DNA of 64,000 nucleotides. Source: Engraulis encrasicolus (lineage: Eukaryota; Chordata; Actinopteri; Clupeiformes; Engraulidae). Shown piece after piece: positions 55,346 to 64,000 of this stretch. Position numbers and translations under genes: made by a program. The stretch lies in the NCBI RefSeq assembly GCF_034702125.1, contig NC_085876.1, positions 18,908,014-18,972,013 of the forward strand, in the 5' to 3' direction. Position 1 is the first letter of the stretch. The number at the start of each line of letters is the position of its first letter. The notes below the pieces were generated by a model that did not search any database, was not told the origin of the DNA, and saw only the letters and a program-made list of their open reading frames with translations.

Positions 55346-57056
55346 AGTTGACGCTTTTTATCTCGCACCCAAAAGCTTTTCGGTTTTCCAAGAAGTTGAG
55401 CGCGTCCTCTGCCAATACTTGTGTGGAGAGCCACACAGCTGAGGCCCCCCCTTCAGTTTTATCCTTTGTTCTGATTGATCCATACAGACATGTCTCCCCT
55501 CCCTCACATCCCCCTTTTCTTTCATTCTCTCCCTTTCTCCCCGCCTGCCTCACTCACTCGCTCTCTCTCTCTCTCAATGGCTGGCTCTCCCCTCTCCCTG
55601 CCCCTTCATAGGTTTAGTGGAGGCTTTTGTCTGCTGCTACTCACTCACTGCACAACGTGATTCCCCGACATTGAGAGATATGGGCCACACACCAACACAT
55701 GAGAGATATGGGCCACACACCAACCATGCCTGCCTGCCTGTCCATGCAGACCCACGTCTCTGAGTGATTTGATGCCTTTTGTTACATCAGGCTGCTGAAT
55801 TTCAGAACCTTTGGTACAAAGAAGAGAAGAGAAGAGGAGAGGAGAGAAGTCCACCACACCAGGGCATGGGGAGGCCAATGAGGGCCTGACTCCATCTCTG
55901 TCTGTCTGTCGGGACCCGATTCCATCCTTCCCCCTTCCCTTCCTCCCTCTCCCTTTCTATCCCTCCCTCCCTCCCTCCCTCCCTCATCCCTCGTTCCCAA
56001 TCTGGTAGGAGGGCTCTTGAAAACCACTTGAGGAGGACGTCTGGAGGGCAGGGAGCTGAACAGCTGATCGGGTCTGCCTGCCTGCCTTCCCCTGTATCCT
56101 GCCTGTCGGACTCCCTCCTTGCCTGTCTGCCTGCCTGCCAGTCTCCCTCTTTGTCTACCTGCCTGCCTGCCTGCCTGCTGGTCTGTTTACACTGCTGCCC
56201 AGGCGGCAGGGGTTTGCTTTGCGCCCCCGCAGACCCAACCCATTGACTCTCTCAAGGGTGAGCGAGACCACCTCTACCACCTCCACAACCACCAACCACC
56301 ACGACGCTGGACAGCTACTGGATGGACGCACATCAGGCACCCTGAGCTGAGTGAGCGGGGCAAACCACTAAAGGACACTTGAGGATTCATTTTTCTGTTG
56401 CTTACAGACCTGCCAAGTCAAAACCAACATCTCCAGACAACAATGCTGGTTTATTCTTTTGTCACTGGACGTTTAGGCAGATAGAGGGGGCAGGTTTTTT
56501 TTGTTTGTTTGGGGTTTTTTTTGTCTGTCCTGGCCGCATCAATGTCTGACCACCAGCTCGTCTGAATTTCTTGGACCTCACTGGTTTTCATGGCTACCTG
56601 GAAAAGATCCATCTTCAGTGGTTGGCGGCGGCGTAGGCCTACTGCATCAAATTTTTATCAGCGACACCCATCTGAGTAAGCCGACCCTGAACTTGGATGG
56701 TAAACTTAGACACGCTGCCTGTGACGACAGACCGGGCTTAGTTGTCACACCGGCAGTAGCTGAGAGAGGGGGAGCAGTTGCGGTTTTGCGGGCAGCCGTT
56801 CGTTACCGAGCCATTGTATTGTGTCGTATTGTATTGTATTCTAGCTGGCGCTGTGGACCAATCATCAAGTGGACTGCGTTTTTTTTCATGCGTAGGTCAG
56901 TCCAGCACGTCAAAGCTGTCAAACTGGAGCAGGGCCCTTCCCTCTCACTCATCAATAATTTATTGGTCTCGAGCTTCGACAGGAAAAGGCCGTTGGAGAA
57001 AGTCTGTGGGGAAACTTCATGGGGAAAAAAGGATGGTGACTAGGAGGGGTTAGTCA

Positions 57057-57057
57057 T

Positions 57058-57130
<73 letters not shown>
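57057..57130. repeat. (GA)n microsatellite
   Basis: About 36 GA units upstream of the claudin start, with one CA and an aa interruption. Confidence 0.93.
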
Positions 57131-57131
<1 letters not shown>

Positions 57132-57184
57132 GAAAAAAACAAAAGGCAGCAACAGGTTCAGGTTAGAACCCTTCGAGCTCACCA

Positions 57185-57235
57185 GTGAGGATCCGATTCT
57201 TCCATCTATCTGGAGGAAGAATTCCGGATCCTCAC
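57185..57235 (+). promoter_or_regulatory. Foldback upstream of claudin start
   Basis: Left arm gtgaggatccgattcttcc, right arm ggaagaattccggatcctcac, pairing over about 19 bp with a 2-base bulge and a loop near atctatc. If inside the 5' UTR it would be a stable hairpin about 300 bases before the start codon. Confidence 0.5.
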
Positions 57236-57538
57236 AACACAACACTTTTTTGGTGCCTTTTTTCAAACTAGTCGGAGCCAACAGAAGTCGGCAAACCCAA
57301 AACAAAAGTAAGATAGGCGATTTTATTATTTTTTTTAACATCTGGAGTAGCCTACGAGAAGGAAAAAAAAAGAGCAGAGGCCAAGACAAAGGGAAGAGGG
57401 TGGGTGGGGGCTCACTGCACACAGCAGGGCCTCTTCCTCCAACCATCTTCCATCGCCAGCTAAGCCAAGCGCCCCCCACCCGCTGCAAACATCGGGTCCA
57501 GGTTGTGGCCGGGAGTGGGAAGCCGCGAGGAAGGAGCC

Positions 57539-58258
57539 ATGGTGAACACGGGCATGCAGCTGATCAGCTTCACCTGCGCCGTGACCGGCTGGATCATGGC
57601 CATCGCAGTGACCGCCTTACCGCAGTGGAAGGTGACGGCGTTCATCGGCAGCAACATCCTGACGTCGGAGATCGTGTGGCAGGGGATCTGGATGAACTGC
57701 ATCTATCAGACTACGGGCCACATGCAGTGCAAGACTTACGACTCCATGCTGGCGCTGCCGCCGGACATACAGGCCGCCCGCGCCCTGATGTGCCTGGCCA
57801 TCTTCCTGGGGTGGCTCTCATGCACCGTGTCCTGCTGCGGCATGAAGTGCACCACCTGTGCCGCGGACGACCGCCATGCCAAAGCCGGCATAGCTCTGTC
57901 CGGCGGCGTGCTCTTCATCCTCACGGGGCTGTGCGTGCTGGTGCCCATCTCCTGGACCGCCAACACGGTGGTGCAGGACTTTTACAACCCCAACGTGCCG
58001 CTCGTCAACAAGCGCGAGCTGGGCCAGGCCATCTACCTGGGCTGGGCGGCCTCCGTCATCCTCATGATCAGCGGCGCCGTGCTCAGCAGCACCTGCCCGC
58101 ACATCGAGAGGGGCGGTGGCGGCGGGGGATACAGACGCGGAGGGTACCTGGCACGCAGCTTCCGAAGCATGACCAGGCACTCCGTGCCCTCCGCGCCAGA
58201 CCCGCCCAAACCCATCTCCGTCAGCGCCAGCGGCGTGCCCTTAAAGGAGTACGTCTGA
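57539..58258 (+). CDS. Claudin family tight-junction protein, intronless
   Basis: Four-pass membrane protein that builds paracellular seals or pores at tight junctions (family knowledge). 239 residues. The claudin signature is complete: W30, GIW ending at 51, C54 and C64 in the first extracellular loop. Hydrophobic helices lie near residues 7-26, 81-99, 117-137 and 163-183. The C-terminal YV fits PDZ binding to ZO proteins. The ATG at 57539 (MVNTGMQLI) matches the usual claudin start. An in-frame ATG at 57503 would add 12 odd residues and is less likely. A six-glycine run sits after the last helix. It resembles the claudin 3/4/8-like group, but the exact paralogue is not settled. Single-exon claudins are common in this group. 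Confidence 0.95.
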   Translation: MVNTGMQLISFTCAVTGWIMAIAVTALPQWKVTAFIGSNILTSEIVWQGIWMNCIYQTTGHMQCKTYDSMLALPPDIQAARALMCLAIFLGWLSCTVSCCGMKCTTCAADDRHAKAGIALSGGVLFILTGLCVLVPISWTANTVVQDFYNPNVPLVNKRELGQAIYLGWAASVILMISGAVLSSTCPHIERGGGGGGYRRGGYLARSFRSMTRHSVPSAPDPPKPISVSASGVPLKEYV

Positions 58259-59285
58259 TTGGCATGGGATGGGATGGTGTGAGGATGTGAGTGACTTTAT
58301 TATGAGACGATGTGGAAGGGCTGAGGATGCATGTGAGGGACTTATTCTGACAGGATGTGGAGTCGATGTGGAGCTCTGGTTTGGTTGAGTTGATAGTGAG
58401 CTGGTTGATTGTATGTCGTGCTGGTAAGGAACGAGACAGGCACTTGACTTTGTAATATATTTTTGGAGGAAGTTGAGTATTATTATTATTATTGTTATTA
58501 TTAGTAGTAGTACTCCTACTGCAGTCAAGTAAACCAGTAAGGGCTGTCACCTCTGTTTCTTTGGTGTGTCCTCCCCTCCTTCAGTCAGAATATAGCACAG
58601 TGTATAGAGGTGGTATTTCTCATTAAGTATTTATTTCGTTGACTTGGGTTTCTTTCAGTGTTTGCACTGTCGCAACTGTTAATTGCCATGCATCCGTGTT
58701 TTGTAATGTTAGTATTACTGGGTTTTCCGAGTGTATTAGACAGAACTGCTGAAACAAAGTATGACAGCACAAAAGCTAGATCGCAGTGACAGTTTGTTTG
58801 TTTGTTTTAAGGGAGTATCAATCCAGTAGTTTGTTTGATGTGTGTTTTGATGCGGTGACAAAGGGTGTAACTACCTGTCCTGTCCGCATTTATCGATGAC
58901 TTCACTTAAATCATCCGAGTGCCTTTTTGAAGACACAAGCTGGACAGAAAAAAAAGTGTGGAGAAATAGTTCTGCTATGACAGTTTTGATTCAAACTCAA
59001 ACAGAACTCCTTTGGAAAGTGAACGAAATGACACACACAGGAGGATCATTCCGTGACAGTTTACTTTCCCAAATGAACAAGGGCTTTGCTGTTTGATTTA
59101 AAATCAATGGAACAGGTGCGGTATGACAGAAGCTGTGATGAAGGTCGTCAAAACTCTTTTCATCCTTCTCACGATGACCTTGGCCACAGCTTTTTCTCAT
59201 ACTTGATTCTACATCAAACAGCAGAACCAGTGTTCATGTTTCAAAATATATTTGGTTAAAATTCAATAAACATATTCCTTCCTAC
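58259..59285 (+). other. Claudin 3' UTR
   Basis: No ORF. An (ATT)n-like stretch lies near 58480-58510, and AATAAA at 59265 suggests the transcript ends near 59.285 kb. Confidence 0.55.
59265..59270 (+). terminator. Claudin poly(A) signal
   Basis: Canonical AATAAA about 1.0 kb after the stop codon, in AT-rich DNA. The first good signal on this strand after the gene. Confidence 0.55.
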
Positions 59286-61817
59286 AAGGGCTGTGGTGAC
59301 TGACAACACATTCCGTTTCTTTTTCTGTTGGACCCTTTTCCTGAGGGATAGCTGTTGAATAATTTAAGGTTTGGACTTCAGTTTCTGTCAAGCATACTGT
59401 ATCCACCTGGAGGGAGAGAGAGTGATAATTTGCATAGCTATTCATCTCTCTCTGTGCCGTAGTCACTCAGCCAGCACATACAAGGCAGGATGTACACTTG
59501 ATCAAGCATTTCGCTATAAGCAATCAAGTCAAGTCAAGTGTACTTTATTCTCAAAAAATCTATGTAACAGGGTTAGTACAGAAGTTTGAAATCATGGGTT
59601 TGACCAGTCTCCAATGAGCAGTTTAATTAAAAACATTTAAATAAGACATTGGAGTCATCTAAACTAGTGATTCTCAAACTGTGGGCCTTGAAGGTATTTC
59701 AATTGTGCCTTGAAACCATTTTCTACAAATGAAAATAATATTTGTGTGTGTGTTGCAAATGACTACATATTTACTGTATTGTTTATTGGTTTAGAGGTGG
59801 CCCCTGAATGAATATATCAAGTGGGCCCCCTTAGTTGGATAAGGTTGGGAACCCCTGATCTAAACCTCTCTCTCTGTGTCGTAGTCAATCAGCCAGAACA
59901 TAAAAGCCAGGATCTACACTTGATTAAGCATACAGCACTGAGCAATAGCAGAGTCGACTCTAGATTCAGCTGGGGCCCCAGGCGAAATTTCAAAGGAATA
60001 AACATTTGAAACACGCCATTGCTGTAGTAAAATGTGAGCGGTTGTTCACCATCTAGGGTCTTGGGGGCCCAAGGGGCTGCCTGCCTAGCCTGGTGGCAAG
60101 ATGTGCCTCTGAGCAATAGCATTAGTGCTCTACTGGCTCTACTATCAGGGTGTCAAAATCAAATTGACTGAGGACCAAAATCAAAATCTGGAGTGAAGTC
60201 GCCAGCCAAACTCAATATTTATTATTTAAAAAAATTATACAAACACACCTGATAGCCCTAAATCATAATTAAAAACCACACACAGATTCCCATCAATAGT
60301 TCAACCAGCACATATTCTGTTGCATTTGAGTGTGAGCTGTTTCACTGGCCTGGGCCTACTCATATTCTGGTGACACACCAAATTTCATGTTTAAATCTTA
60401 ATATGCTATAATGGGGCCAACTGTAATACACATTTGAAATTATGCCACGAGCCAAATAAAATTACACCATGGGCCAGTTTTGGCCCCCGGGCCTGAGTTT
60501 GAAATCCCTGGCTGATCTGATTATTATCATGGCTGATCTGCCTTGGGTCCTTCCTGTGTGTTCTTAAGAAATGAGGACTCCCGGCTCTTCTATTAGATGA
60601 CATACCTCTTAACTTAACCTGGTTTACTCCTGAACCAGCTTTGTAGGATAGCACCCTGAGCTCAGCACAGCATAAGGTCATTCCGAGAAACTACCACTAC
60701 GACATTACATTTATTGCACTAAATTACTGGCAGTAATAATAATTCTCTGTGGCCCTGCTTAGAAGATGTGCATTTCCCAATTTATAAAATAATATAGGTT
60801 TATAAATAAATAAACAATATGCGTATGTAAATATACTGTATAAAAAATGCTTTTGGGAATGTAAATCATTAGTAGCCTAATGTGTTCACGTTGTGGCTGA
60901 CAGAAGCAAACTGGCTGAAGCCTGCCCCCTGTTGCACAGCAAATGAACAGACCTGATTGTCCCCATTTAACCCAAGTGCAGTATGTTTCAGAAGAAGTGA
61001 GAAAGTATAATTAGCTCTCTCTCTCTGGGTCATAAATAAGTTTAAATCCCATCAGCAATTCTCAAAAAAAAAACCCTAGTGAAGTTAGCAACTGTGGTTT
61101 CAAGAAATGCACCCCTGGTTTGGTTAACCCAGAAAATGGCAATTGTATTTGTACTTATTAATGGTAAACCTGATAGAAGACTAGCCTATTGGCATTGAAT
61201 TAGTAAATTCAATGAGGGTTACCACTTTATTTCAAGACTTTGCTGTTACAGTGTTCTCACTTAATTAGGTACAGTGAAAAAGGTGATGCAATAGCACATG
61301 TACTAATAACATGCAATAGTGTTGTAGTTACCGGTATATCATGTACCGGTATTCTTGTGCATCTATATACCACAATCACAACGTAATATGGCATTTTTTA
61401 TTTTATTTTTTAAATCAAGTAGGTAGCAGGCTTCACTCAGGTTTCTTGATAACTTTTAAGGGTGCTGTCCCAAATAAATACTTAGAATCAAAGAAAAGGG
61501 GTCGCACCTTGCATCATTTTTTTCTTCTTTATTTTTTGTTTTATTTTTATAATAGCTATAATTCTTCCAGACGGAGGTCCAAGGCACCCTAATAATTAAG
61601 TGTATGAATTAGTGCACACACTAGTCTGTTACTACTTGTTATTACACCAGTTATTCCACTATACCCAGAGAGGTATGCAACAGTGAACCCTTAAAATAAC
61701 GTGTCACCGTATGAAGCATCTGCCTCTTGTACAAACAGCTTCACAACTACCCAAGGGCAACAAGAAGAATCACCGCACACTGGTGGAAATCATTTTACTG
61801 CTTTTCTACAAGTGAAC

Positions 61818-61850
61818 CTGACGAAGCATAAGAGTGCAAGCAAATGGTGA
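61818..61850 (+). other. Hammerhead-like motif, degenerate
   Basis: CTGACGA at 61818 followed by agcataagagtgcaagcaaatgg, parallel to the motif at 22046, but GAAA is lost. Confidence 0.3.
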
Positions 61851-62094
61851 TTCTTCTCGTTTCCCTTGGATTACAGATGACTGCACGTCGCCAGCCAGTA
61901 CATAGGAGTTTCAGATCTTTCAGCTTTACACCTAGCCTGATTATCATCAACTTTCAAATCTCTTCGAGACTTGGTCTGACCAAGAGCATAACAATTAACA
62001 TTTCCCAGACAACATGGTTGACCCGCCTCCCTTAGTTTGCTAATAGCTGTTTGCTTCCTTACAGAGTGGGAGGAGTTCCTATTTTTTAGGGAGC

Positions 62095-62883
62095 CAGTGT
62101 TTCCCACAGAAATTTTGGAAACTATGGGGGCAGCCGGGATTTTTTTTGCCGGGGGGGGGGGCGTCTTTTCACGGGCCTTTTTTTGGGGGGGGGGGGGGGT
62201 TGTGTTATTCACGCAGTGTAAATGCAAAATGGCAAAACAATGAGTACAGTATGACATTGGCGCATGGAGAAACTATAGGCCTACGCCTACATTTCAGCCA
62301 TTTATATTTTGAGAAATAAGGCTACATAATACACATGCAGGGGTCTATGTAATGAAAAAAAAAATAAAACAAAATAGGAGCAGAGATAAGAATTTAAGAT
62401 TGCTGTGAAATTGTTAACGCATAAACAAAAAGGGTCTAAGAGGGTAGGCTATGCCTTTTCCCCACACACGCATTGTACATGAGGGGTGCTGGTCACAGGG
62501 CCAGTTTTTCAAAATTCCTCCCATTAAAAGGGCTGAACAACATATTACACATTTATGTCTATATTCACATTCATTACACATTCATTTCTATATGCAGCCC
62601 GCTGTCTCCTCTGCCTTGTCAATGAAGGCCTGTCACCTAACTCATTACAACTGTAAAACAAAGCCTGGGGAGTGTTAGTAAACTCATCCCAACTGTCCCT
62701 TCTCGGAAGGTTTTTTTTTTTTTTTTATTGCTCCCAAACCCAAGTTAACTACAACAACTTGACAAGGCTTTTGATCCCTCTCTCTTTCAAGCACTTGTGG
62801 TTTTCTCTATAGGATGTATTTACTCCAGGAGGAAAATGCGAAGGAAATCGTAATTGAAATCGCTTTTAACAAACACGGAAATC

Positions 62884-62933
<50 letters not shown>

Positions 62934-63030
62934 TTTTTTTTTTTTTTTTTTTTACATTTTCGGAAACTATGGCGGCCAAATTTAAACTATGGCGGGCCGC
63001 CATAGTTTCCTCAATGTATGGGAAACACTG
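62095..63030. mobile_element. Nested hAT-type element, cagtgtttccc ends
   Basis: Ends cagtgtttccca and gggaaacactg. Contains a 44-base A run directly followed by a 24-base T run (62886-62953). No transposase. Cagtgtttccc ends are common in teleost hAT elements. A matching 8-bp duplication is not clear. Confidence 0.65.
62886..62953. repeat. Poly(A) then poly(T) palindrome
   Basis: About 44 A followed at once by about 24 T, a perfect potential cruciform and a likely assembly weak point. Confidence 0.95.
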
Positions 63031-63145
63031 TCGGAGCTCAGAAACGATATTTGTATTGCTCTTGGCCTGACTAGAAGCAACGCTGAAGGTGTAGCGTCAC
63101 TAGGAGGGCACGGCCTGGCTACTTTACACCTACCTCTGGGTTAAC

Positions 63146-63435
63146 TAAGGGTGTAAATCACAGCCTTCATGACGATACGATATGGTATCAATTTCTTAAA
63201 TCAGGGATTCGTTTTTTTTCGATACTTAAGAATTCCCCACGATACGATGCGATTCGGTTCGATTCCATTTTTTCCAATTACTTTTCCACTACTATTGTGT
63301 TATGGAGCTAGGGCATTGAACAGGGGCCAGCGATTCAATTCTTTTCGATTCTTAAGAATGCCCCACGATACGATGCGATTCGATTAAATCGCCGGCCGAT
63401 ACATCGATACATTTCGATTTTTATTTACATCCCTA
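63146..63435. mobile_element. hAT-type MITE with gggttaac duplication
   Basis: Ends taagggtgtaaat and atttacatcccta, flanked by perfect gggttaac (63138-63145, 63436-63443). Same family as 11279-11510. Confidence 0.85.
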
Positions 63436-63536
63436 GGGTTAACTAAACCAGGATGATCAACCTCATTATCATGATCATAGTGTACCGCTCCACTGATCCT
63501 ACATTGTTCACCCCATTCCTCAACAGCAAACTGTTC

Positions 63537-63718
63537 TTTTTTTGGTCTTTTTGACTTTATTTATGATAGTACAGTAGAGGAGAGACAGGAAACGAGTGAT
63601 GAGTGATGTGAGAGAGATGGGGAAGGTTTGGCAAATGACCCTGTCCGGAATTGAACCCGGGTCGCGGGCATAGCAGCCCAGTCAGTGCCCTACCGTTAGA
63701 GCCACGATAGATAGGGCC
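63537..63718 (-). mobile_element. tRNA-derived SINE (family 2)
   Basis: Minus-strand copy with reverse B box aattgaacccg and head ggccctatctatcgtggctc. Confidence 0.7.
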
Positions 63719-64000
63719 AAAAGTAAACTGTTCTTCAGTAACTTATCACAGTCTCACACAACACGAGGCTTGCTTGCACTTCTCGAGTCGATGTCAGACA
63801 GCCCTGACTGGGTTCAGTTTGGTATCCACTGTGCACACAGCCTCTCCTCCACCCTCCAGCCTTAGAAGCTGTTGACCAATACTGATGCTTGGTCTTGGAT
63901 GCTTGCCTTTGGATGCCTTGCCTCTGTCTGACTAGAAAAGCACATACGCAGTCTTTTATTTTTTCTTTCTTATTCCAAGAAGCAGGGAAGTGTGTGTCTG

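Larger units (their letters stand above)
52211..57056. other. Intergenic region between ago4 and claudin
   Basis: No gene recognised. Contains the MITE foldback at 52748, the gggccc element at 54068, the LTR-like segment at 54590, a hammerhead-like motif at 55243 and C/T-rich stretches near 55.9 and 56.1 kb (cctgcctgc runs). Nothing was recognised at 53.1-54.0 or 56.3-57.0 kb. The latter may include claudin 5' UTR. Confidence 0.7.
61933..63122 (+). mobile_element. hAT-type MITE, tagcctgattatc family, split
   Basis: Starts tagcctgattatcatc, ends cctggctac, flanked by perfect 8-bp copies of tttacacc (61925-61932, 63123-63130). Interrupted by a younger element at 62095-63030. Confidence 0.8.
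59286..64000. other. Intergenic repeats downstream of claudin
   Basis: No gene recognised. Holds hAT-like fragments at 59.65-59.86 kb (agtgattctcaaact ends) and 60.14-60.51 kb (gggccagttttggcc), a repeat fragment at 60576-60650, the nested MITEs at 61933-63122, a MITE at 63146 and a SINE at 63537. Nothing was recognised at 60.7-61.8 kb. Confidence 0.65.

Noticed and set aside
56501..57043. 180-residue ORF upstream of claudin
   Set aside because: No recognisable domain and mixed composition. More likely untranslated leader or intergenic DNA.
57503..57538. Claudin start at the upstream ATG
   Set aside because: The 12 added residues are unlike claudin N-termini. MVNTG at 57539 fits the family.

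Overview
The window is vertebrate nuclear DNA, almost certainly from a ray-finned (teleost) fish. The grounds are small coding exons in large introns, very long GT/CA and CT microsatellites, tRNA-derived SINEs, and many short hAT-type inverted-repeat elements with 8-bp target duplications. The species cannot be named from the sequence. There are no bacterial features, CRISPR arrays, rRNA genes or intact tRNA genes.

Two protein-coding genes are clear, both on the + strand. The first is ago4, a complete Argonaute-4 gene whose coding region runs from 2528 to 46448 in 19 exons. All splice phases fit, and the spliced reading frame is 863 residues. It carries N, PAZ, MID and PIWI domains and a catalytic tetrad reading D-E-G-R, so a small-RNA-guided repressor that is not expected to slice. 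A CpG-rich promoter lies just upstream. A long 3' UTR with several poly(A) signals probably extends to about 52.2 kb. The second gene is an intronless claudin of 239 residues at 57539-58258, with a poly(A) signal at 59265. The genes are neighbours but share no evident pathway: ago4 acts in RNA silencing, the claudin in tight junctions.

Layout: 1-2.3 kb upstream flank with GT repeats; 2.5-16.8 kb intron 1 with SINEs, a 1.3-kb hAT-type element inside a SINE, MITEs and microsatellites; 16.8-26 kb exons 2-9; 26-32.3 kb intron 9, rich in nested elements; 32.3-46.4 kb exons 10-19; 46.4-52.2 kb probable 3' UTR with two foldback structures; 52.2-57 kb intergenic repeats and an LTR-like segment; 57-59.3 kb claudin; 59.3-64 kb intergenic repeats.

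Three patterns stand out. (1) At least seven ago4 exon edges are followed or preceded by partial tandem copies of the edge including its splice site. (2) About ten short sequences have a hammerhead-ribozyme-like core (CTGANGA, small hairpin, GAAA) followed by AATAAA. Two lie in units of about 110 nt flanked by 13-15-bp direct repeats, which points to a family of mini-retroposons. (3) A hAT-type MITE sits 8 bp inside intron 4, and its target duplication is the splice donor itself.
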